Assembly (NCBI RefSeq): GCF_963678975.1
Contig: NC_089274.1
Coordinates: 794,001-858,000, forward strand
Reading direction: 5' to 3'
Length of the DNA stretch: 64,000 bases
Origin: Dysidea avara
Lineage: Eukaryota; Porifera; Demospongiae; Dictyoceratida; Dysideidae
Part shown: piece after piece, positions 58,001 through 64,000 of the stretch
Numbering within the stretch: position 1 is the stretch's first letter
How the letters are laid out: every line of letters starts with the position of its first letter
The notes under the pieces: model-generated
What the model was told of the DNA's origin: nothing
Seen by the model: only the letters and a program-made list of their open reading frames with translations
The model's database searches: none
Program-made: the position numbers and the translations under genes

Positions 58001-59231
58001 TTCACTATCATAAAATTAAAATCCTGATACCTAATCATGTCTGATACAGGAAGTGTCTGTGTTCATCCAACCAAACGGTGTTGTTACCTAAACACACACT
58101 TGAATGGCTTCATACTCCAATGGTGGAAATGTTGACTTTCTCATGATGACCTCATTACCATGGTGATGGGATAACATTCTTTAACAACAATGCCTCATGC
58201 TCTGGTTGAGTATTATAACATCTTGTGTATGAGTGTGGCGTGTGTGAGTGTGGCATGTGTGTTAGTAAGTGATGGAATAATCTTTGTGAAACTACATCCA
58301 GTAATACATGAGACATGGTCTGAAGGATGAATCTATTACCTGAAGTGGTGGACATGTAGTCCAGTGCTAGTAGCAGTAGTTGAAGTTATAATGTAGTTAT
58401 CCATTACACCACATCAAAGTAATCTAATCCATAACCTCTAACTCGCTTAGTCAAGTAGTATCTAGGATACGCTAATATGCTTATATAAAATAATTTTTGT
58501 GTGCCTGTACAAAACATAACAGTGTGGCAGTTTCAACATGATATTTCAGTGTTAACATCTCAGATGTCATCTTGTTTTGTTATAATACGTGTCACCACTA
58601 TATAACTAAAGGATCTCATACAGTAAAAAACACAACACTTTAGCATTTGTAGGTATGAATCAATATTACTAGTGTCCTTTTTGTAAATAATGTCACATAC
58701 AGTATGATAACAAAGTTGTCACCATGGTGATTGTATAATTGTTCTCCATACAGATGGTCCCCCACCGTTGCTACGGTCACCAACTGGTACTTCAATCACA
58801 TCCATGCCTATCAGACGACCTGTCAATGATCCGTTTGCGTCTGTCGCCGCTGCTGCTCAAGATTCTTCTTCCCCTCGGTCACCCGGGTTACTGCCAACAC
58901 AGACCTCCTTGTCAAGGATAAGGTAATGTCAAGCGTTCAAATATTTGTATGGGGGAGACCATCTCCTGATATGTTATGTTCTTTGATCATAATTATTAAT
59001 TAATGGTGATAGAGAACTGTTTATAAGGCCTTTATTCTGAGAACAGGTTACTTAGCTGTTGCTACTCCGGTTCTTCCAATGTTATGAACACTTTGTTACA
59101 TGATTACACAATCTCGTTATTGTAGGCCTGGGGCTGCACCAATTACAGTAGTCCCAATACTGACCAATCGACAACCTTCATCTCCCAAGAATGACAGCAC
59201 TTCGCAGGAACCTGCCGCTGGAAATGAGTAG
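28057..59231 (+). CDS. Giant (about 6,855 aa) modular single-pass membrane protein
   Basis: Thirteen exons: 28057-28111, 28208-28540, 28891-29235, 29317-29510, 29743-29888, 29940-30243, 30913-31135, 31693-31826, 32609-50713 (18,105 nt), 52869-53109, 53161-53373, 58754-58922, 59126-59231; every junction is GT-AG and in phase. Residues 1-18 are a signal peptide (MLWSLVCLALSIAPILAA). Exons 2-4 carry two Calx-beta-like modules (FSRTNWAERQEIKIFARDDD; FHPEDWNTVQELTVFAVDDD); exons 5-8 carry dystroglycan/cadherin-like modules. The giant exon holds two P-domain-like modules (about 809-1169), then 24 cadherin-like repeats of A and B type, about seven tandem-95-like modules (EDTTITYNATMFFGDVEDD), and two ITFDxDT modules. 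The transmembrane helix is residues 6466-6492, followed by RHRKKSKERK and a 363-aa Pro-rich tail. It is probably a cell-surface adhesion or matrix receptor. I know no named orthologue; the architecture suggests extracellular binding, but function is inference. Confidence 0.88.
30244..30912 (+). other. Intron of the giant gene (and introns at 31136-31692, 31827-32608)
   Basis: These three introns (669, 557 and 782 nt) separate the small cadherin-like exons from each other and from the 18-kb exon. A short ATT/TAT run is present near 30520-30533 and a CA run near 32172-32189. No coding exon or element with clear ends was recognised. Confidence 0.6.
33271..34380 (+). other. Two P-domain-like (P/Homo B) modules nested in a cadherin-like repeat
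   Basis: The first module contains VTVDIRHSWVGDLQLELEH, LLVLHPGG and YSVEGDWTLHVTDLLAERDNG followed by LASWGLVIH, the signature strands of the P domain that follows subtilisin-like proprotein convertase catalytic domains. The second (ITQVTVGIKLSIPYTAQQL, TILLEHPDGTRVML, LPSGQWSLVISGGLEYG, FVGWSLRI) is a diverged copy with a Ser-Gly linker (34061-34150) inserted. No protease domain is present. Flanking halves of one A-type repeat (LQILNALDAPSEQLTV before; KLTLRGDDSVENYNKVLRSVVYHN after) show that the pair is inserted inside that repeat. Confidence 0.75.
34590..43275 (+). repeat. Six-module protein super-repeat A-A-A-B-B-B', three copies
   Basis: Copy 1 spans about 34590-37490, copy 2 37500-40450, copy 3 40455-43275. 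Within each, three A modules (YxEGxG or EERG, D.D, VTI.N.LDG..E.L, YQ.VL.TV.YNN, DG, VND) are followed by two B modules (GVAVV.VD, WQY, RIRF.P..DFNG, AWD, GPFSVNTS, VND). A B' module comes last (RYG.WEYTC, LLRDCYIRF.P, FNTE, GWDST). Modules are about 140-190 aa. The second A of every copy starts with ...EGQG and the third with ...EERG or EEGV, so modules are more alike by position than to their neighbours. A fourth, truncated copy of the A series follows (about 43280-46190). Confidence 0.8.
37660..37780 (+). other. Ser-Gly-rich linker followed by RGRR furin-type site
   Basis: This encodes repeated GSGSGLGSGIG-type units (residues about 2262-2296), then ISRGRR|ATEDD with RGRR at 37769-37780. 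Ser-Gly dipeptide clusters next to acidic residues are typical glycosaminoglycan attachment contexts. RxRR is a minimal furin motif. The position is in the first A module of super-repeat 2. Confidence 0.7.
43280..46190 (+). repeat. Six further A-type cadherin-like modules (partial fourth super-repeat)
   Basis: Modules begin near 43280, 43795, 44220, 44635, 45065 and 45490. The 44635 and 45065 modules carry the EGAG and IEEGV signatures of positions two and three of the super-repeat. The last contains the Ser-Gly linker and the RRRR site (45710-45721). No B modules follow; tandem-95-like modules replace them from about 46195. Confidence 0.7.
45540..45721 (+). other. Ser-Gly-rich linker followed by RRRR furin-type site
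   Basis: The linker GSGTGSGSD...TAGSGTETGGG...SGSGMEPD (residues from about 4889) ends in APSRRRR|AIPEE, with RRRR at 45710-45721 (residues 4946-4949). It parallels the arrangement at 37660-37780. Confidence 0.7.
48655..50100 (+). other. Membrane-proximal region: two ITFDxDT modules, RRKR site
   Basis: Two related modules (about 48655-49080 and 49765-50100) share RGDxxxITFDxDTxxPP, then F(E/V)F..P...YSGRW, DITI/EII and W.LRVR/F.LQFR strands. Between them lies an alpha/beta segment and the strongest furin consensus in the protein, RRKR|EL at 49439-49450 (residues 6189-6192). Its position ahead of the membrane resembles maturation cleavage in other large receptors (inference). Confidence 0.6.
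50270..50350 (+). other. Transmembrane helix of the giant protein
   Basis: Residues 6466-6492, FPFIIIIVVVLVVIGIAVVA followed by VLVFAAY, are immediately followed by RHRKKSKERK, a classic stop-transfer signal giving a type I topology with the 363-aa tail inside. Confidence 0.93.
50714..52868 (+). other. 2.2-kb intron of the giant gene with TA repeat and MITE
   Basis: It contains a (TA)n run at about 51130-51150 and the second mariner-like MITE at 52287-52649. No coding exon was recognised between the 18-kb exon and 52869. Confidence 0.65.
52287..52649. mobile_element. TA-flanked mariner-like MITE, copy 2
   Basis: The ends tagtatgtacaagttgagct and gtcaacgcgtacatacta are inverted termini bounded by TA. 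The interior is collinear with 14338-14746, with several short indels. Confidence 0.85.
53911..53962. repeat. Perfect 24-bp hairpin, 4-nt loop
   Basis: accaagagttcataatattatagg would be paired without mismatch to its complement (arms 53911-53934 and 53939-53962, loop agac). It may be a foldback remnant. Confidence 0.9.
56085..56495. mobile_element. MULE-type non-autonomous element with 9-bp target duplication
   Basis: The inverted ends begin cag(g)n taggacaagcccac (about 28 bp, differing in G-run length). They are flanked by identical atggacaag at 56076-56084 and 56496-56504. A 9-bp duplication is the hallmark of Mutator-like elements. The 411-bp interior holds part of a 132-aa ORF without recognised domains. 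It interrupts an older gtcctgattatcaagg repeat. Confidence 0.82.
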
Positions 59232-60680
59232 GAACTGAACTGGAATAACCTAAATATTATTTGTTAGTTTTTAAAGTCAGATTTGTAATATAACTCGTGT
59301 CTTACTTAAAATATTTACTATACCAAACATACTGGAGAGTTGATTACTTTACCTGACCAAGGCAACATTATGAAATCAAAAGTTGTAGAAATTGAGTAAA
59401 TATAAATGCCAGATTATCAGTGGCTGTTGTGTAAGGTAAGGTAATCCTCCATACATCTCTTACAGTATACATTACTACTTAATTCTCAAGAGGTCTGTAG
59501 CAGCGTAATCACATCATTCCAAGGTTTCAATATTGTTTTCCAGATATTGAGGGATTTATCACAGCTTCCCAAGATTCTGTGCCAGTTGCTGATGGTACGA
59601 CTGATTAATGTTGATGGCAAGAAACAGTTTTCCAACTATTTGAGACCTAATGAAACTGGCTCAACATGCCATGTGTGAGGTATTAGTGGCAATGACAATT
59701 ATATACATGTATGATAATAGAGGGCAGCCACTGTGTACTTGCATTATGATAATGTAGCAAGAGCTTTCTTGCATGCATGGTATCCCAACATATAAAACTC
59801 ACACACCATTCATAATGTTTGAGTATAAAGCTACAAAATTTGTGGTATTTCTCTTTCAAGGTCGACTTGACACCTACATGCCCTGGGGTTACTACATAAG
59901 ATGAGACTTCATATCTTCTATGACTGGTATTTGGTGGCAAGAGTTCCTCTCTGCTATGTTATGAACCCTTGGGCATTACCTAGCTAAGAGCAGCAGCTAA
60001 TTAATAGTGACCTCATTGAACTAAGTGTGTGTGTGTACACTTCAGTACAACACATGTACACAGCACATTAACTGATCTCAGTTGCAACCACTTATCCATT
60101 ACATCAAGTGTGTGTACTCCAAACCCTACACTTAACGGTAGCTTGGACATATGCTATGGGGATACTGAGGGTAAACAAATTCCGCTCGACAATTCTCCTT
60201 TATTTTCTACACCCACTAACACATGATTCCTGTCCTAGTAGTTCCTCCCCTCATATATTTGGTGTGCATTATATAAGAACTTGCACGAATAATTAGAAAC
60301 ACCAACTACACGTGGAGGTTAGCACATGTTTACATGGACAAGACGAAGACAAGGAAGAAGCTTCTAGCAGCAGGTCAGCTCTGAATAGTATATCAACACA
60401 CGTGTGATGAACATCTATAATTATAATACGTGTGAATACATGCAACCTTTGAGCACCGTACTTGAGTATCATTGCTCCAGTCACGTGACATGTACGCTCT
60501 TCAATACATTCAATAAGTACAGTACAGTGTACAAGTATTTATGTAATAATGGTTTGTCCATTGCGTGTCCAGACTAGTAAGCCATGTACCAGAGAATCGA
60601 CCTTGTAATGTGAAGTAATTGGAGCAAATTTGTAATATGTCACAATCACTTCATAGCAAGTGAATGGAATGACTACCAAC

Positions 60681-60876
60681 AGTAGTCAGTGTTACACTGT
60701 TACTATTTGTATGTGAGTACTAGTCCAACAGTAGTCAGTGTTACACTGTTACTATTTGTATGTGAGTACTAGTCCAACAGTAGTCAGTGTTACACTGTTA
60801 CTATTTGTATGTGAGTACTAGTCCAACAGTAGTCAGTGTTACACTGTTACTATTTGTATGTGAGTACTAGTCCAAC
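60681..60876. repeat. Tandem repeat, 49-bp unit, exactly 4 copies
   Basis: The unit begins agtagtcagtgttacactgt and ends gtactagtccaac. The four copies (60681, 60730, 60779 and 60828) appear identical, which implies recent expansion. Confidence 0.95.
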
Positions 60877-61126
60877 AGTATGAAATGCAGTTGCATGAGA
60901 GCACAGCTTCAACATCCCGCAGCTAATGCTGATCTTTTTCAAAATAACTGACTTCAAACCTTGAAAGTTGATCCACAGAAATTTGTAATCTGAAGACCTT
61001 GTGTTGTGAAAGTCCCTACCAATTTAATAGTTGCTATATATAGTGCATTCCCACCCAGAAAAAGAATGTCAACTGTGTTTCTGAAGTAACTACTGGGAAT
61101 GCAGGAGCACTAGGAGTAATCCTATG

Positions 61127-61226
61127 CTGAGGATTTTCTGTCTGTTCGAACATTACATATTGTGTATTGTATTGTTATCCATGGAGCACACAGTACACAA
61201 TGTTTGAATGGACAGAAAATCCTCAG
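61127..61226. repeat. Imperfect hairpin, about 33-bp stem
   Basis: ctgaggattttctgtc at the left end pairs with gacagaaaatcctcag at the right end without mismatch. Pairing continues imperfectly inward (gttcgaacatt with aatgtttgaat), with a loop of about 35 nt. Confidence 0.85.
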
Positions 61227-62510
61227 TAGTGATATTAGAATTCCAGAGCACTTGGCCAGTTTTTTTTCGTTGACATTAATTATCAAGAAATGAGGGTGTT
61301 TTAAATGGAAAGGAGTTGTCGTTAAATCATATACAATACTAAATATGGGAATGGGCAATACACCTGACTATGTTCAGATGCTTGGCTAGGGTGGCACAGA
61401 CCAGTATATCACCAGACCATGTTTTAACTTTTGCAGTAGTGAGCCAGCCTGTTATCATATTCTCGTAGGGAACTAACTACTTCAGTAGTGATCTATTGAT
61501 GTAGAGTACCTCACTGTGAGATGTGTTGATCATGGTGTGTGTAGTTTGGGAAATATTTAGCATAGGTAGACTACATCTGTTTATTTATGTTTTGTAGTGC
61601 TTAATAGAATTTACCTTTATTGGTCAAAATACCTTTAAATTGATTTGTGAGTGTGGTAATGTAGTTTTGTACAATCCACTGCTCAGCGTTATTTATTTAC
61701 ACTTACATGTTACCCACATGAAGTAAATTTCTGTTTAAATATTGATAGTGAGGTCATTAACATCCAAAGATGACAGTTTACACTATGAGCCAGGAACAAG
61801 TGTTCATGTGGGCATGAAAGGAAGTACGAGCAATAACTACACAAGTTGTAAGGACACGTCTTATGTTTCCTGTGTTGTCTCAACTGAGACTGTAGCTTGC
61901 TACATGAGCTTGAAGGTGATTAGTCATTCTGGCTATAACGTGAATAGCTAATATTTCATAATAAAGTACAGCTATTGCACTGGGTGCTACCACTTGCTAT
62001 TGGTAACCTAGTAGTCTCATCCTTTAAAAAAAAGATATTTTGGACAATGTTGGACTGGCATCAATTTCACACCATACTCTCCATAGGGATGTGTAATAGA
62101 CCAATTGTACTCACATAACAATACAAATATCCTGGGCTTTGTTGAGTCAACATTTCAACACCTCGATTCTTGGAATACACCCACATCAAAGTGATCTTTA
62201 ATTGTGTGAGGAATAATTATCATTCATGCAGAAGTATAGTTTACCATTCTCCATTGTGTACCATGTTGGCCTCTATTTATGGGTAAGAACTATGGAAGTG
62301 TTGGGGACACTATATTTGCCTGTCACATCATTTGATGTGTGCAGTCAATATTAGTTTGAGTATGTAACAATACTCCAGTGGATACCAGACTGTGGCAGGT
62401 TGATGATGTGGCCTGGAATATTCTGTGTCACTTGTATATGTACAGATTAGTAGACAGAAAGCTCTTCATCTATTATATACGTAGGTCGGGTACAGGGAAG
62501 AAGAAGGAAG

Positions 62511-63137
62511 ATGACTCTACCTAAGACTCCTACAAGTTCAAGGAGGAAAAAGAAAGGAAAGCAGAGGTTAAAGACAACACAGCCATCTGTTGAAGAGCTA
62601 CTTGATCTGGTAATAATAATAATGAGGTAATGTCATGTGTGAGTCATGTCCATTCTCAGGTTGCTGACTGTGTGGAAAATTTTGAGTATGAGTTAGCGCT
62701 GCAATATTGTGAGGCTGCTCTGGTGGTTGCCCCTAGTAACATCAATGTTCTAGAAACAACTGGTGGGCTCTTATTAGATTTTGGAGATATTGAACGTGCT
62801 ACTCAAATATCCTGCTTAATTATGATAACACTGAAAGATAACACTGAAAATAGAGCCACGTTTTAATTGGTTTGTATTCCTTGACCAATCCTTACTGTTT
62901 CCTCACAGCAGTTGAAGCTAGTCCAGAGGATGGACATCACAAGTACTTGTGTCTTGGTCAACTATCACAGGGTCAAGATGCAGTCAAGTACATGCTGAAG
63001 GGTATTGACATCCTAATCAAGCAGCTACACAGTCAAAATGACTTGGCCGCCGCGTCAACATCAACACAGGACGCAACCACATTTGACGTATCCACTGCTT
63101 ATTGTTCATTGGCTGAAGTCTACCTCACTGATTGTTG
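62511..63137 (+). CDS. TPR protein resembling ribosomal-protein chaperone ACL4 (5' part)
   Basis: The first exon (62511-62609) encodes MTLPKTPTSSRRKKKGKQRL..., a basic N-terminus. The second starts at 62660 with VADCVENFEYELALQYCEAALVVAPSNINVLETTGGLLLDFGDIE, a TPR pair. The third (from 62909 or 62912 to 63137) encodes EASPEDGHHKYLCLGQLSQG followed by QDAVKYMLKGIDIL, then STAYCSLAEVYLTDCW. This order matches the ACL4/YDR161W family, dedicated chaperones of RPL4. The junction between exons two and three is irregular: no strong GT donor stands before the frame stops, with a weak GTGCTA donor at about 62797 or a GC donor as alternatives, and about eight residues of the expected TPR helix are missing. 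The 3' exons lie beyond the window or were not recognised after 63138. Confidence 0.72.
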
Positions 63138-64000
63138 GTAAGGGGTGGGGTCAGTGATGTCACTTGACATCATCAAATGGTGTTCATGTAGTCCAAATCT
63201 AGTAGTGTAAGAAATATGTTAGTGAGGTTAATGTGGTTATTTGACCTAGAGACAACCAGCTGGTTGGCTGAGGAAATCTCTGTTATCAGTTTACATGCAA
63301 ACTGTGCATGTCAGAGATATATATACTCTAGGCTTGTGTTTGAAACTGGTATAAAATATGTAGTCATTGATCACTTGTTTGGCATAGCCAGATCAGTGTA
63401 GTGTAGAAAAGTTAATTTGCTATAGATAAAATATTGTGTATTTTCAGTGGGAAGAATTTGAGGTTGTCTCGAGTCAGTACATTTTACAAATTACATTTCA
63501 CTCTCACTCTAGAATAATAATAATATAACTGGGTAATTAAGCAAAACATTGGAGTAGATGTTTTGTGCTGGCTAATGGCTCCCTTTGTTAGAGCCAGTCA
63601 AGAGTTACAAACTTTTGATGAGCATATATAGGTAGTTTGAGAAAAACAACTTGTTGAAAAACTGATTTTTTTCACTGAAGTGTATGTTGACACATTAAGG
63701 TGTAGTCATTGTACATGATGTTTAGTTAAAGGATCTCTGGGGAGTCTTTAGTACAACAATTTCTAACAATACTAATGAGATACACAATGAGGCTGAGCTT
63801 CATCTTTTGCTTCATTTGACAACCTTGGACAGTTCTGTCACCATAAAACCATAGATAGTAACGAGTGCTACACTACTAACTTGTACCAGGTGGGTTACCC
63901 AAGTGAGGCCTCAGTATCTGGTTTCAAACATAACTTTCCAATTTTAGTACTTAGTTATGGTTTGGGGCTTTCCATTCCAGGACTAGCTATGATAGTGTCA
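63138..64000 (+). other. Right edge: probable intron of the TPR gene
   Basis: It follows a good donor (TG|GTAAGG at 63137/63138). I found no exon matching the expected continuation (an acidic TPR C-terminus). An acceptor-like site at about 63440-63447 opens only a short unrelated frame. Confidence 0.45.

Larger units (their letters stand above)
53374..58753 (+). other. 5.4-kb intron of the giant gene, rich in small repeats
   Basis: It carries several copies of a short family containing gtcctgattatcaaggtgtcc and tgtggacacttgaggacacc (near 53393, 54395-54450, 54815-54870, 55985-56040, 56500-56525, 57765-57905). One of these is interrupted by a MULE-type element. A perfect hairpin lies at 53911-53962. 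The 74-aa and 132-aa ORFs near 55643 and 56205 show no recognisable domain; the second lies inside the MULE-type element. No coding exon of the host gene was found. Confidence 0.6.
50495..59231 (+). other. Cytoplasmic tail segment with DPF motifs and Pro-rich stretches
   Basis: DPF occurs at 50495-50503, 50540-50548 and 58828-58836 (NPDPFQTP, QRDPFGAL, VNDPFASV). Pro-rich SH3/WW-type ligands (PPPLPQQP, PLPPLPRPGGP) are encoded by exons at 52869-53109 and 53161-53373. DPF tripeptides bind the AP-2 alpha appendage in endocytic proteins. If the 52-kb splice is skipped, the long exon reads on for a few residues (VSVSYV) to a stop at 50732-50734, a possible short-tail isoform. Confidence 0.6.
59232..62510. 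other. Intergenic region between the giant gene and the TPR gene
   Basis: About 3.3 kb with no convincing gene. It contains the 49-bp tandem repeat (60681-60876) and a hairpin (61127-61226). Short ORFs have no recognisable domain. Confidence 0.6.

Overview
This window looks like a compact, intron-rich, AT-leaning genome of an early-branching metazoan. A demosponge of the Amphimedon type is my best guess, from three observations: metazoan-type gene content (RhoBTB, PDIA5, DNAJB6-like), a minimal intron class of only about 44-57 nt in almost every gene, and a giant extracellular cadherin-like/Calx-beta-like receptor. The organism is inferred, not proven. All gene models were spliced by hand from GT-AG sites, reading-frame phase and remembered protein families.

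Layout, left to right. (1) 426-9527, minus: most of the 26S proteasome ATPase PSMC5/Rpt6, with the C-terminal quarter running off the left edge; its two large introns are packed with foldback and MITE-like repeats. (2) 9643-11178, minus: intronless PDIA5-type protein disulfide isomerase, ending 115 bp before the PSMC5 start codon. (3) 13742-17243, plus: RhoBTB, a Rac-like GTPase plus tandem BTB domains and a C-terminal CAAX box. (4) 18792-19538, minus: small unrecognised coiled-coil gene, head-to-head (162 bp) with (5) 19701-21032, plus: DNAJB6-like J-domain chaperone. (6) 21076-21625, minus: small basic unrecognised protein, tail-to-tail (43 bp) with the DnaJ gene. (7) 21745-27573, minus: about 484-aa coiled-coil protein with 17 exons, head-to-head (483 bp) with (8) 28057-59231, plus: a 13-exon gene for a roughly 6,855-aa single-pass membrane protein, including one uninterrupted 18.1-kb coding exon. 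(9) 62511 to beyond 63137, plus: 5' part of a TPR gene resembling the RPL4 chaperone ACL4.

The centrepiece is gene 8. It has a signal peptide, two Calx-beta-like modules, cadherin-like modules, two P-domain-like modules nested inside one repeat, a six-module super-repeat (A-A-A-B-B-B') present three times plus a partial fourth, Ser-Gly-rich linkers two of which sit directly before multibasic furin-type sites, a third RRKR site near the membrane, a transmembrane helix, and a 363-aa Pro-rich tail with three DPF motifs. I do not recognise this architecture as a described protein and consider it the most likely novel system here.

The non-coding sequence carries several small non-autonomous DNA transposons whose ends and target duplications can be read directly: a hAT-type element with an 8-bp duplication, a MULE-type element with a 9-bp duplication, and two copies of a TA-flanked mariner-like MITE. 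There are also long GT/CA arrays, a 49-bp tandem repeat and several strong hairpins. No tRNA, rRNA, CRISPR or transposase gene was seen.
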